Origin: a virus
IMG/VR virus record: IMGVR_UViG_3300046167_000757
Span: 1 to 49,018 of that record
Direction: 5' to 3' (one strand)
DNA length: 49,018 nt
How positions within the stretch are numbered: the first letter of the stretch is position 1; every line of letters starts with the position of its first letter. This document shows, in pieces, positions 33,546 to 41,392 of the stretch. The translations under genes and the position numbers were made by a program. The notes under the pieces are model-generated. The model was not told where the DNA came from. It made no database searches and saw only the letters and a program-made list of their open reading frames with translations.

Positions 33546-35206
33546 CAGACGGTCGCCGTAACTCACGGACGCTTGCCCCGACGAAAGTGCCCGGTATACC
33601 AAAACCACCTGCTGGAATTACTCCTGGGCTACAAAAATATTTGAGCAATCTAGCTGAAGCCGTAGAAATTAGACTGGGGCGTAAAGGAGACCCTCGCGAT
33701 CGCGCCGTTACTTTACGCGAGCTGACAGAAAGTGGGTTAGCAAAAGAGTTAACAAATGCGCCTTTCGATCCTAGCAGTCCTGGTTCAGATATAGGCCCCC
33801 CAGACAACGATAATCAGCCTAGTTTGGCCGTGCCACCAGCAGCGTTAGGTTTTACTGCAGACGGGGGTTACTCACAAATTATTCTTGGGTGGGATCTACC
33901 TAACTATTCCAATCACTCCCTGACTGAGATTTGGCGACATACGTCAAATGTGCTGGGTGATGCTCTGCTTGTTGGCGTGCAGATAGGCACGGTATACATA
34001 GATCCAGTAGGTGAGTCTAAGTCTTTTTACTATTGGATTCGCCATGTGAATAACAGTGGTGTAGTAGGTCCTTTTAATGCTAGTTCTGGAACGCAAGCTA
34101 CTACGGCAACGAACACGCAGGCGCTGCTCGACGAGCTTGAAGCAAGTGTTCCGGCGGCGGCATTTGCATCAGAGATTGAGCCTGTAGGCGTAGTAAACTC
34201 TTTGCCTAGTACGTCGGGTTATACAGGCCCGCGTTTGGTTGTACTTATTGCCGATGGCAAGTTGTATCGACTGGTAGGCGGAGCATGGACTAAGGCTGTT
34301 TCTGCGTCAGATGTGACTGGGCAGATAACGGGAGTGCAAATTGGTCAAGATGCAATAACTGCCCCTAAAATTGCAGCTAACGCAGTTACAGCAAGTGAAA
34401 TTGCAGCAAACGCTGTTACGGCTAACGCAATTGCAGCTGGGTCTATTACTGCTGGTGCGATTGCAGCTGGTGCGATTAACGCGCAGAACATTATTGCTGA
34501 CGGCGTGATCATTGGCGACAAGATTGCTGGAAATACCATCCAAGGCAGCAAGATTTTGGCGGGAACTATTGTTGCTGATCGGTTAGCCACTGGTTCGGTG
34601 ACGGCGGATAAAGTAAATACCAATCAAATAATTACCTTTACGGCAAACATAGCTGATGCAGTCATTACTGCTGCGAAAATTCAAAATGCCACCATAACAG
34701 CCGCGAAAATTGGAACAGCTGAAATAGATACGTTGCGTTTAGCAGGCAACGCTGTGACTGTTCCAGAAGGTGATTCAGCAACAATAAACGTGAACTGCGG
34801 AAACTCTTTTGTTTTTTTAGACAGCCAGCTAAATTACTTATCAACGTGGGAATCTTACGCTGTTCCAACGGGGTTGATAATTGGCGCTATGGCTCAGTAT
34901 GTTGGAACGAATACTTCTCTTCAGGCCAGCGGAAACGCCACTGCATACGTCAAAATGACTATTGAGTGGCGGACCAATACAGGCACTTATATTTTAAGCA
35001 CTTCTGATGGAGATAAAACGATTGGAGTAACTTCTGTACGCAAAACCTTTGGTGGAGCGGCTGTAAGCACAACATTTCTTACCCCGCCCTCATGGAGCAG
35101 AGGAGCGCGAATGCGTATACAAGGAAGAAATGAGCATTACAGTGACGGCGCAACAACAAGAAAAGCCTCAAAATATGGATATTTTGTGTTGGCGGCTAAG
35201 CGATGA
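33542..35206 (+). CDS. Central fibre/adhesin with gpJ-type repeats
   Basis: 554 residues. Residues 1-85 anchor; 95-185 a fibronectin type III-like domain (AALGFTADGGYSQIILGWD, KSFYYWIRHVNNSGVVGP); about 270-390 a run of short repeats such as ITAPKIAANAVTASEIAAN and AIAAGSITAGAIAAGAIN, as in lambda gpJ and T1/T5-like central fibres; the C-terminal 130 residues form a beta domain. This fibre type is usual in siphoviruses, so here it is a module from a different tail class. Start overlaps the nozzle gene. Confidence 0.65.
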   Translation: MTDGRRNSRTLAPTKVPGIPKPPAGITPGLQKYLSNLAEAVEIRLGRKGDPRDRAVTLRELTESGLAKELTNAPFDPSSPGSDIGPPDNDNQPSLAVPPAALGFTADGGYSQIILGWDLPNYSNHSLTEIWRHTSNVLGDALLVGVQIGTVYIDPVGESKSFYYWIRHVNNSGVVGPFNASSGTQATTATNTQALLDELEASVPAAAFASEIEPVGVVNSLPSTSGYTGPRLVVLIADGKLYRLVGGAWTKAVSASDVTGQITGVQIGQDAITAPKIAANAVTASEIAANAVTANAIAAGSITAGAIAAGAINAQNIIADGVIIGDKIAGNTIQGSKILAGTIVADRLATGSVTADKVNTNQIITFTANIADAVITAAKIQNATITAAKIGTAEIDTLRLAGNAVTVPEGDSATINVNCGNSFVFLDSQLNYLSTWESYAVPTGLIIGAMAQYVGTNTSLQASGNATAYVKMTIEWRTNTGTYILSTSDGDKTIGVTSVRKTFGGAAVSTTFLTPPSWSRGARMRIQGRNEHYSDGATTRKASKYGYFVLAAKR

Positions 35207-35775
35207 TTAGGGCGGCTGTTTTTTACAATGACTCTGGGGAGATTGTTTCTTGCAAAACAGGAAGCGAAGGAGGGATTTACCTCACGGCAGAGTCGTCTGT
35301 ATTTAACCACATTTTCTTTGAAGATGTTCCTGACACCGACCATAAATATGTCGAGAATGAGCAGTTGGTTGATATGCCAGCTCAGCCCAACGAGTTTTAT
35401 GAGTTTAATTTCTCTACGAAGTCTTGGGATCTGGACTTCTCTCTTGCTCAAGAAGACAAATGGCGTCATATAAAAAAGTCGAGGGACGCAGAAGAATTCG
35501 GCACTTTCGAATGGAGCGGGCACACATTCGACTGCGACGAAGTTAGTCAGAGGCGTATCCAGGGAGCGGTTCAGCTTGCTGCTTTAGATAACACGACAGA
35601 GATGGACTGGACGCTGGCAGATAACTCTAGTCAGACTTTTAACTCTACAGAGCTACAGCAGATTGGGCAGGCATTAGGAGCGCATGTAAACGCCTGCCAC
35701 GTCAAAGCGCGTGATATACGCGCTCAGATTAATACCGCAACTACTGAAGCTGAGCTTGACGTAATCTCTTGGTAA
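35203..35775 (+). CDS. DUF4376-type tail fibre assembly protein (190 aa)
   Basis: The second half (KKSRDAEEFGTFEWSGHTF, DEVSQRRIQGAVQLAAL, MDWTLADNSS and the helical end) is the DUF4376 pattern, found in fibre chaperones and fibre-tip proteins. The first part MIRAAVFYNDSGEIVSCKT is a small beta domain. It overlaps the central fibre stop by 4 bp and closes the late operon, just before the attP region. Confidence 0.65.
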   Translation: MIRAAVFYNDSGEIVSCKTGSEGGIYLTAESSVFNHIFFEDVPDTDHKYVENEQLVDMPAQPNEFYEFNFSTKSWDLDFSLAQEDKWRHIKKSRDAEEFGTFEWSGHTFDCDEVSQRRIQGAVQLAALDNTTEMDWTLADNSSQTFNSTELQQIGQALGAHVNACHVKARDIRAQINTATTEAELDVISW

Positions 35776-35798
35776 TGACGCAATTTTTGACGCAGTTC

Positions 35799-35848
35799 AT
35801 GCAGTAGCATGCAGTAATATGCAGTAGTTCAATGTGTAACATGCAGTA
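35799..35848 (+). repeat. Four helically phased ATGCAGTA repeats
   Basis: ATGCAGTA occurs at 35799, 35809, 35819 and 35841, spaced 10, 10 and 22 bp, that is on one face of the helix. They are candidate binding sites for the excisionase or for an integrase arm domain. Confidence 0.65.
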
Positions 35849-35890
35849 CTAAGTAGCGGTAAGTGGTGGTAAAACAACAACTTACGGCAA

Positions 35891-35910
35891 GATTCCGACC
35901 CGAGCCTCCA
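35891..35910 (+). other. attP core identical in form to a tRNA 3' end (probably tRNA-Cys)
   Basis: GATTCCGACCCGAGCCTCCA reads as a tRNA from the late T-loop: CCGAC is the 3' strand of the T stem, CCGAGCC the 3' acceptor strand, T the discriminator base, then CCA. A T at position 73 occurs in tRNA-Cys and tRNA-Gly; the GGCTCGG partner strand suits tRNA-Cys. The tRNA 5' part is absent, so this is an integration core, restoring the host gene on insertion. Confidence 0.7.
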
Positions 35911-35937
35911 TTCAAATTAGTGTTTGTAAGTCACTGT

Positions 35938-35966
35938 TTTACAGACATAAAAAATCTTGCTATCGT
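35938..35966 (+). promoter_or_regulatory. Candidate integrase promoter
   Basis: TTTACA (35938-35943), 17 bp, then TATCGT (35961-35966) with an extended TG two bases before. About 46 bp separate it from the integrase ATG. It lies inside the attP arm, allowing regulation by integrase or excisionase binding. Confidence 0.4.
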
Positions 35967-36012
35967 TTTCCTCGTGCAATGACGCACTTTTGACGCACTT
36001 CATGAGGAAGAC

Positions 36013-37059
36013 ATGGCATCAATCCGCAATCGGAACGGGCGGTTTTACGCCGAAGTTCGCAAGGCTGGGCATCCAGCGGTTAGCAGAACCTTTGACACTA
36101 AAACCGAAGCTCGTCAGTGGGCGAAGCGGACAGAAGCGGACATTGAGTCCGGCGCTTTGCTGGCACGCAAACAGAGATCTGAAAAGAAGACGACGTTCGG
36201 TCAGTTGATCGATCGCTACATTGAAGAAGTTCATCCTCTTAACAATTTTTGCGAGTCCAAACTTTCTACTTATCGATTGACGCAACGCGAAATCGGTCAC
36301 TACAAGCTGCATGAGATTACAGTAGAGAACGTGCTAGCTTACGGGCGGCAGCGCAGGCTTGGTACAGACGACAAGAAGGGTGTAGCACGAAGCACGCTTA
36401 ATACTCAGCTTCAATATATGGCGGAGCTCGTCGAGTTTGCTCGCATATCATGGGGCATGCCTTTTGAAACAAACCCCGTGAGAGACGCGCGCTACGCTCT
36501 CGCAAAGATGAAGTTGGTGGGTCCTAGTCGCAAGCGTGCACGTAGGCTCGCCGCTGGTGAGTACGAAAAGCTCATGGAAGCAGCCAAAGGGCACTGGATT
36601 TCACACTTCATTGTTATTGCCGTTCACAATGCTATGCGTCTTGCCGAGATTCATCGGCAGACGTGGGAAGACGTGGACTTTGAGAATCGCACGCTTACCA
36701 TTCGTGATCGTAAAGATCCGCAAGAGAAAGAAGGCAACGATGAAACAATCCCCATGCTCCATGAGACATGGACCCTGCTTCATGGTCTATGGTTGTGCAG
36801 CAAGCAGCGCGGAAGAGTTTTCTGCCAGGTTGCTACTGCGGGCGCTGTGTCAGATAAGTTTGCGGATGTAGCGGAGCTGGCGGGTTTTGGGGATTTGCAC
36901 TTTCACGATCTTCGGCACGAAGCGTGTAGTCGTTTGTTTGAACAAAAACTAACGATAGAACAAGTAGCGCTGGTGTCCGGCCATAAATCTTGGGACACAC
37001 TTAAACGCTACACTCAACTAAAGCCTGGGCAAGTTCTTGCTGCTATAGAGGACAGTTAG
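36013..37059 (+). CDS. int: Tyrosine recombinase integrase
   Basis: A 348-residue phage integrase. N-terminal arm-binding domain (MASIRNRNGRFYAEVRKAG), core-binding domain (residues about 60-165), and catalytic domain with R209 (NAMRLAEI), K234 (RDRKDP), H298-R301 (HDLRHEA), H324 (SGHKSW) and nucleophile Y333 (KRYTQL). All the expected catalytic residues are present, so it should be active. GAGGAAG lies about 3-9 bases before the ATG. It integrates and, with excisionase, removes the phage at the tRNA site. Its 3' end overlaps the opposite excisionase gene by 17 bp. Confidence 0.92.
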   Translation: MASIRNRNGRFYAEVRKAGHPAVSRTFDTKTEARQWAKRTEADIESGALLARKQRSEKKTTFGQLIDRYIEEVHPLNNFCESKLSTYRLTQREIGHYKLHEITVENVLAYGRQRRLGTDDKKGVARSTLNTQLQYMAELVEFARISWGMPFETNPVRDARYALAKMKLVGPSRKRARRLAAGEYEKLMEAAKGHWISHFIVIAVHNAMRLAEIHRQTWEDVDFENRTLTIRDRKDPQEKEGNDETIPMLHETWTLLHGLWLCSKQRGRVFCQVATAGAVSDKFADVAELAGFGDLHFHDLRHEACSRLFEQKLTIEQVALVSGHKSWDTLKRYTQLKPGQVLAAIEDS

Positions 37060-37252
37060 TCATTTTGGACTCTAAAAAAGCTGCGACTTCTGGGGTAGGG
37101 AACAGGTATTTCTTCCCGTGTTTTATGTGTGGCAGATCGAGTTTGCCCCGGTTTATTTGACTGTAGACCGATCTAGTTTCTACTTTTAACAGACTGGCTA
37201 TTTCTGGTAGGTCCATAAAAGGACCATACTTGGTTACTAGCAGCTCTTCCAT
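37043..37252 (-). CDS. xis: Excisionase-like helix-turn-helix protein
   Basis: 69 residues with a winged helix-turn-helix of the AlpA/MerR type: MDLPEIASLLKVETRSVYS then GKLDLPHIKHGKKYLFPTP. Such small proteins bend DNA at attP and control direction of recombination. GAGGAG stands 10 bases before the ATG. It is the last gene of the leftward operon and lies tail to tail with the integrase, so early transcription produces excisionase and also runs antisense into int. Confidence 0.7.
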   Translation of the reverse strand: MEELLVTKYGPFMDLPEIASLLKVETRSVYSQINRGKLDLPHIKHGKKYLFPTPEVAAFLESKMTNCPL

Positions 37253-37467
37253 AACTCAGACTCCTCAATTGCTCTTGCTTCGCAGGTCCAAGTTGATCTG
37301 TCGCCGCGAGTGATTACGCCTTTAACGCACATAGAGGGCAAAATTGATCGTGAGGTCCAGAATACGTTGCGGTGTTCTAAATTACTTCTGCTCCAAATTC
37401 GCAGTATGGCTTTTTTGGAGTGCTGCCAAATAACGCTCCAACTAGTAATCCTGTGTAGGTGCTTCAT
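37237..37467 (-). CDS. Small basic hypothetical protein (76 aa)
   Basis: Begins MKHLHRITSWSVIWQHSKK and has two Cys near the end (MCVKGVITRGDRSTWTCEA, LWKSC). It fills the gap between DUF3310 and the excisionase, overlapping both by 16-26 bp. GGAG is 8 bases before the ATG. No family recognised; coding status is moderately supported by its position and tight overlaps. Confidence 0.5.
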   Translation of the reverse strand: MKHLHRITSWSVIWQHSKKAILRIWSRSNLEHRNVFWTSRSILPSMCVKGVITRGDRSTWTCEARAIEESELWKSC

Positions 37468-37690
37468 TTTGTTGCTCCATCGTAGAGGTTATGAGTTTGT
37501 TTAAGTACCAATTTGCCTTGTTAAGGTCTTCGAGGGGTTTGCTTTTGTATTGATATCGCCAAAGATATTTCAGGCAGTTGCCTTTGCAATATCCTTGGAA
37601 TTCAATAGGAGACATGGATGCTTCGATTGCAGTGATACACTCGATGCTGCCAATGTTGTAGTGGGGAGGGTTTTCTACTGCGTCTGACAT
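37442..37690 (-). CDS. DUF3310 family protein
   Basis: 82 residues with the family pattern HYNIGSIECITAIEASMSP, then FQGYCKGNCLKYLWRYQYK and LEDLNKANWYLNKLI. DUF3310 proteins occur in many phages and are sometimes called nucleotide-kinase-like, but the function is not established. GAGGT lies 6 bases before the ATG; a dyad operator-like site lies 18 bp upstream. Confidence 0.8.
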   Translation of the reverse strand: MSDAVENPPHYNIGSIECITAIEASMSPIEFQGYCKGNCLKYLWRYQYKSKPLEDLNKANWYLNKLITSTMEQQNEAPTQDY

Positions 37691-37707
37691 TGCTACCTCA
37701 TGTAGTC

Positions 37708-37722
37708 ATTAGACCCACTAAT
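37708..37722. promoter_or_regulatory. Dyad operator-like site, copy 5 (exact)
   Basis: ATTAGACCCACTAAT (leftward sense ATTAGTGGGTCTAAT), 17 bp before the DUF3310 start, in the gap downstream of the repressor gene. Confidence 0.65.
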
Positions 37723-37773
37723 AATGATACATGTCATGCGACAGTGCAAGATATTAGCTGAGATAATTTAAAA

Positions 37774-38361
37774 TTAATTAATAATGTAGGTGAGTAGTGG
37801 CAGCAGCTTGGCTTCTAGTTCGTTGTTAGGTGGGCATTCGCTGATTTTTACTGCTTCAAGCGGGTCGCTATTTTTACGTTTGATGATATAAAATTCTGGT
37901 ACGCGACCGGGCGTTAGCCTGGGAGTTTTTAGTTTGAACATATTTGAGCACAGCGTCATTTGGCCTTTGAAGCCTATGGGGCGCAGGTCTTTTTCTAATC
38001 TAATAGCGCAGATTGCTTTGTAGTTTTCTTCAGCTACGGTTGCGACTATTCGTCTTCTATACGTAACTTCTGAGTAGTTGGCTGGTGTCTTGGGGTGAAT
38101 GTAAAGAACGGGGACTTTAAAACGGTCAGCTTCTATTGGGTTAAAGTTGGGGTCAATTTCGTGTGGGTCAACTTCAAGGAAGTTTGCTAGCTTCGCTATA
38201 GCTTCGCAGTTTAGCTCCGTTATGTTGTTTAAGTATTGACTAAACGCGCCTTGCGTCCACCCTAGTTTCTCTGCAGCCTGGGCTTGTGTTATTTCTAAGT
38301 CAAACTTTTTACTTTCCCAAATCCTTCGGAGATTTATTACCGCTTTTGGCAGGGTTCCCAT
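37774..38361 (-). CDS. Phage repressor, Cro/CI-type HTH
   Basis: 195 residues. Residues about 19-66 form an XRE helix-turn-helix (LEITQAQAAEKLGWTQGAF, SQYLNNITELNCEAIAKLA). The C-terminal 125 residues are not like the S24/LexA peptidase: no Ser or Lys catalytic motif is visible, though VPVLYIHPKT and RIVATVAEEN suggest a beta-rich dimerisation domain. AGGAGG lies 9 bases before the ATG. It is a good candidate to bind the ATTAG-N5-CTAAT sites. Being in the leftward operon, it may act as an early regulator instead. Confidence 0.75.
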   Translation of the reverse strand: MGTLPKAVINLRRIWESKKFDLEITQAQAAEKLGWTQGAFSQYLNNITELNCEAIAKLANFLEVDPHEIDPNFNPIEADRFKVPVLYIHPKTPANYSEVTYRRRIVATVAEENYKAICAIRLEKDLRPIGFKGQMTLCSNMFKLKTPRLTPGRVPEFYIIKRKNSDPLEAVKISECPPNNELEAKLLPLLTYIIN

Positions 38362-38761
38362 GTATATATCCTCCTGACATACACGTCGTTTCTATGTTCT
38401 TGGCGATTTCTTTAAAAGTAATACCTCGTCTTTGTAGCTCGCCGCTATTGAGAGGGCTATTAATTAGGCTAGGGTCAATAAGCGCTGCGTGCTTGCCCCA
38501 TCCAATTATTAGCGTGGTTAATTGTCCGTAGTTTTGCATCTTTGTCAACCATATGCGTTGTTGTTCTGTAGTGCAATAAGTGACAATTGTACTTTCTCGC
38601 TTTGGAAGTTTGATGTACTTGTATTCAACCCATAAGGAACCGGCGGGTCCACAATAGTAAGCGTCGGGAACGCCGCCGGTATATGTATCGTGGATTTTCC
38701 ATCGATACAGTTCAGCTGGAAGGTGCCGATGCACGGCTTTTATGAAGCCGTGCTCGTTCAC
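38309..38761 (-). CDS. VRR-NUC-like PD-(D/E)XK nuclease
   Basis: 150 residues starting with GTG. The key region is GVPDAYYCGPAGSLWVEYK followed by Tyr-Ile-Lys, with D and E-x-K catalytic residues as in VRR-NUC and phage Holliday-junction-type nucleases. It overlaps the repressor start by 53 bp. The probable role is processing of recombination or replication intermediates. The C-terminal 50 residues are basic and flexible. Confidence 0.65.
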   Translation of the reverse strand: MNEHGFIKAVHRHLPAELYRWKIHDTYTGGVPDAYYCGPAGSLWVEYKYIKLPKRESTIVTYCTTEQQRIWLTKMQNYGQLTTLIIGWGKHAALIDPSLINSPLNSGELQRRGITFKEIAKNIETTCMSGGYIHGNPAKSGNKSPKDLGK

Positions 38762-38767
38762 ACAAGC

Positions 38768-39457
38768 TTATTTATCAAACGGTGTATTTGCATACTGCTC
38801 GTAAATAGCTATTGCGCTTTCGTAGTCTTCTTTTGTAGCCCAGCCTGCTTTGTCGATCTGGATGTTTTGGTATCCAGAGCCGCCTGTTGCTTTAGAGGCT
38901 ACAACTACCGACTTTACGTCCCACACAGTGGCAAAACGGTCGCCGCCGATGTTACGAAGGTTGGTGTTCCAGAGCTTAGAGATCTTAGCTTTGCTCTTGT
39001 TTAGATGGAACATGACAGGTTGCTCAGCTAGTTTGCCTGTTTTGGCATCCTTCATAAGCACCATATGCGCGTGGTTCTCAAAGATCTCATAGTTATCTTT
39101 GTTAGCATCTTCGCTGTTGGCTAAGTGCTCGTGAGCTTGCGCTTCCGTCTCGAAATGGTACGCACGATAGTCAGAGACTTGCGCGCCGAAGGAGGGCTTT
39201 ACTGTCCAGTAACACAAGACAGTAATGTTGAGACAGGTGAACCCTTTCTCAAATCGCTCTCCAGTGACGATGTTGCGGAAGTCACCTGGTCGCCAGTCAC
39301 CGTCACCTTCTGCCACTACTTTTGACATGGGGTGGATCTGTACAACTTGTGGAATAATGATGTTGTTGCCAACATTCTCGTTACCCCGACCAATACCTTC
39401 AAAAGTATCTTTGAGGTGAGCTGGGATTTTGTCTGAGATAATTGCCATATCGTTCAT
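38768..39457 (-). CDS. Putative single-stranded DNA-binding or replication accessory protein
   Basis: 229 residues starting MNDMAIISDKIPAHLKDTF. Beta strands alternate with charged loops (RNIVTGERFEKGFTCLNIT, KPSFGAQVSDYRAYHFETE). The end is acidic and helical (SAIAIYEQYANTPFDK), resembling the acidic tail of SSB proteins. It lies between a nuclease and a helicase in the replication operon. AGGAAA precedes the ATG. Assignment from position and tail only. Confidence 0.45.
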   Translation of the reverse strand: MNDMAIISDKIPAHLKDTFEGIGRGNENVGNNIIIPQVVQIHPMSKVVAEGDGDWRPGDFRNIVTGERFEKGFTCLNITVLCYWTVKPSFGAQVSDYRAYHFETEAQAHEHLANSEDANKDNYEIFENHAHMVLMKDAKTGKLAEQPVMFHLNKSKAKISKLWNTNLRNIGGDRFATVWDVKSVVVASKATGGSGYQNIQIDKAGWATKEDYESAIAIYEQYANTPFDK

Positions 39458-39478
39458 GTTTAAGTTTCCTGTTTTCTA

Positions 39479-39844
39479 TTAAGTAATTCGCATTAATATT
39501 TTGCGAAGATCGCGTTGCTCCACACCAGGTATATCAACGCCTAGAGCCCACAGTTCTCTGCATGCGGTACTCGACAAACGACGTTGCATAATTTCGAAGT
39601 TCTTAGTTTCACTAAGCCAATCGAAAAACTTGTCCCAATCGACGACAGTTGGCACGGTCTCTTCTTTTATGGAGACGGATGCGGCGTCATTGGCTGCTTT
39701 GGTTTGACCTGTACCGTCTAGCGTTGAGACGAGCCTGTAGTCCAGATCACTTTTTTCTTGATTGAGTTCTTTTAGGCGCGTGTTGATTTCGTCTATGGCT
39801 TTTTTATTGGCGACGCGCTCTTCAATGAGTTCACCTAAATTCAT
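39479..39844 (-). CDS. Coiled-coil early protein (121 aa)
   Basis: Begins MNLGELIEERVANKKAIDE with a coiled coil to about residue 40 (INTRLKELNQEKSDLDYRL), then a second domain with VVDWDKFFDWLSETKNFEI. The start overlaps the helicase stop (ATGA), so it is coupled with it. It may be a helicase partner. No family recognised. Confidence 0.6.
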   Translation of the reverse strand: MNLGELIEERVANKKAIDEINTRLKELNQEKSDLDYRLVSTLDGTGQTKAANDAASVSIKEETVPTVVDWDKFFDWLSETKNFEIMQRRLSSTACRELWALGVDIPGVEQRDLRKILMRIT

Positions 39845-41190
39845 GCTGTTTTCCTTAGTTCGTTTAGTCTGTTTAGTACGTTTAGCAAGTCTTCCATTCG
39901 CCCAAGCTTTGTCTGCAGTTTTTCGTAAACGTCAGGCTCCCAGGTATCGCGGGCTGCAATTTGGATAACCTCGGTCTTGTTGGTTTGACCGGCACGGTAG
40001 ATCCGTCGATTAAATTGCTGGTAGTGCTCAGCGTTGTAAGTGGGTGACGCCCAGATAACCGATGTGGCTCGGGTTAGAGTGAGACCATGTCCGGCGGATT
40101 GTGGGTGCGCGAACACAACTTGCAGCTGACCAGATTGCATATGGTCAACAATGTCTTTGCGTTTGTTGGCTGGGGTGCTGCCATCGATGAATGCGTACTT
40201 GATGCCAGCTTTGTCAACGAGCTCTGTTAGCTTTTCGCGCTCATGCCGCCAGTTGAAAGCAACTAGCGAGTGGTCGCGTGCTTGTATTAGGTCTAGCACT
40301 AGCTGGTATCGTGCATCATGCACCACGAGAGCTGCACCATTGTCATCGTAAACAGCGCCAGAACAGAGCTGTAGGAGCTTTTTAACCTTGGCACCAGCAT
40401 GGATAGCGTTAACTGTGCCTTTGCCGGTATACAGCACTGAGTCCTCTGCTAGCGTGTTGTATTGCTCCAGTATCTTTGGCGGCAGATCGACGAGCATGGT
40501 GTGGACTGACTGTTCTGGCATGTCCAAACACTTTTCAAGCTGATACCGCACGTTAATGTCTTTGATAGCTGCAGCAACCATTTCCTGAGCTTCAGGTTTG
40601 TCTTGCCAAATGTTGGCATAGCCGTTGAACACTGGGCTGCACACTTCATTACGGAATGCAAAGAAGCGATGTCCTAAGCGCTCGCCACCATCTATAAGGA
40701 AAGTGGGGTGCCATATGTCTAGTATGGTGTTGCTATTTGGTGTGCCAGACATTGCAATGCGGTATTCGAACTTATTGGCAAGCTTAGCCATGGCTTTGCT
40801 GCGCTGGCTGTCTTTGTTTTTGAATGCAGTAAATTCGTCAATACATAGAGTATCGAAGTCATCGAGCAGATGATCGTTTTTAACTAGCCACTTAACGGCG
40901 TCGTGGTTTGTGATGACAATGTCTACGTCTTCTTTGAATGCTTGGGCACGATTACGGGCATACGCGAGTGTGTACTTTAGACCTGGCTGGAACTTTGTGC
41001 AGTCGTCTCCCCAGCTGGCTCCAAGGATACTGAGGGGTGCGATGACGAGAAGCTTACCTTTACGCCGCTTAGCGTAAGCGTCGAGTACAGAGCGTGTTTT
41101 GCCTGTGCCTGGATCACTTGTGACGAGAACTCTGGGATTATTGAGGATGAACTGTGTGGTTGCGTCTTGATGCTCAAATGGCTTTTGCAT
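39841..41190 (-). CDS. SNF2-like superfamily 2 helicase/ATPase
   Basis: 449 residues. Walker A is TSDPGTGKT (25-32), motif II is IDEFTAFKN, motif III SGTPNSN, and motifs V-VI are GHGLTLTRATSVIWASPT and QFNRRIYRAGQTNKTEV. These define a SNF2/Rad54-type translocase domain pair without extra domains. Phage members of this family take part in replication, recombination or host takeover. The neighbours (nucleases, primase-helicase, polymerase) support DNA metabolism. Confidence 0.82.
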   Translation of the reverse strand: MQKPFEHQDATTQFILNNPRVLVTSDPGTGKTRSVLDAYAKRRKGKLLVIAPLSILGASWGDDCTKFQPGLKYTLAYARNRAQAFKEDVDIVITNHDAVKWLVKNDHLLDDFDTLCIDEFTAFKNKDSQRSKAMAKLANKFEYRIAMSGTPNSNTILDIWHPTFLIDGGERLGHRFFAFRNEVCSPVFNGYANIWQDKPEAQEMVAAAIKDINVRYQLEKCLDMPEQSVHTMLVDLPPKILEQYNTLAEDSVLYTGKGTVNAIHAGAKVKKLLQLCSGAVYDDNGAALVVHDARYQLVLDLIQARDHSLVAFNWRHEREKLTELVDKAGIKYAFIDGSTPANKRKDIVDHMQSGQLQVVFAHPQSAGHGLTLTRATSVIWASPTYNAEHYQQFNRRIYRAGQTNKTEVIQIAARDTWEPDVYEKLQTKLGRMEDLLNVLNRLNELRKTA

Positions 41191-41206
41191 GCTTTATGTC
41201 TCATGT

Positions 41207-41371
41207 TTATTTTCCAATTACTTTCAATGTTTTTTCAGGCACTTCGACAATGACTTCTTCGGGGTCAGGGTCTTCGCCATCGATGTATTCGTCAGCAGGA
41301 GTTAGTTTTAAAAGGAGAGTGCGGCCATCCCATTCGTAGTCATCGAGGTGAAGCTCGACTTTGATCCGCAT
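41207..41371 (-). CDS. Small acidic hypothetical protein (54 aa)
   Basis: Begins MRIKVELHLDDYEWDGRTL and has an acidic second half (DEYIDGEDPDPEEVIVEV). AGGAGG lies 6 bases before the ATG at 41371, an excellent ribosome site, and a dyad operator-like site is 22 bp upstream. It is probably the first gene of a subunit with the SNF2-like helicase, whose start is 17 bp downstream. No family recognised. Confidence 0.7.
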   Translation of the reverse strand: MRIKVELHLDDYEWDGRTLLLKLTPADEYIDGEDPDPEEVIVEVPEKTLKVIGK

Positions 41372-41392
41372 GTGTCCTCCTGACGGTTATGT

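Larger units (their letters stand above)
35774..36004 (+). other. attP region
   Basis: Between the last tail gene and the integrase. It contains two flanking 27-28 bp direct repeats, each with two TGACGCA motifs (35776, 35788; 35980, 35991); four ATGCAGTA repeats on the left arm (35799, 35809, 35819, 35841); and a tRNA-like core at 35891-35910. This is the layout of a tyrosine-integrase attP with arm-type sites on both sides of a core. No gene of its own is seen. Confidence 0.75.

Noticed and set aside
35880-35910. Complete tRNA gene at the attP core
   Set aside because: Only the T-loop end and acceptor strand fit; the upstream bases do not form the other arms.
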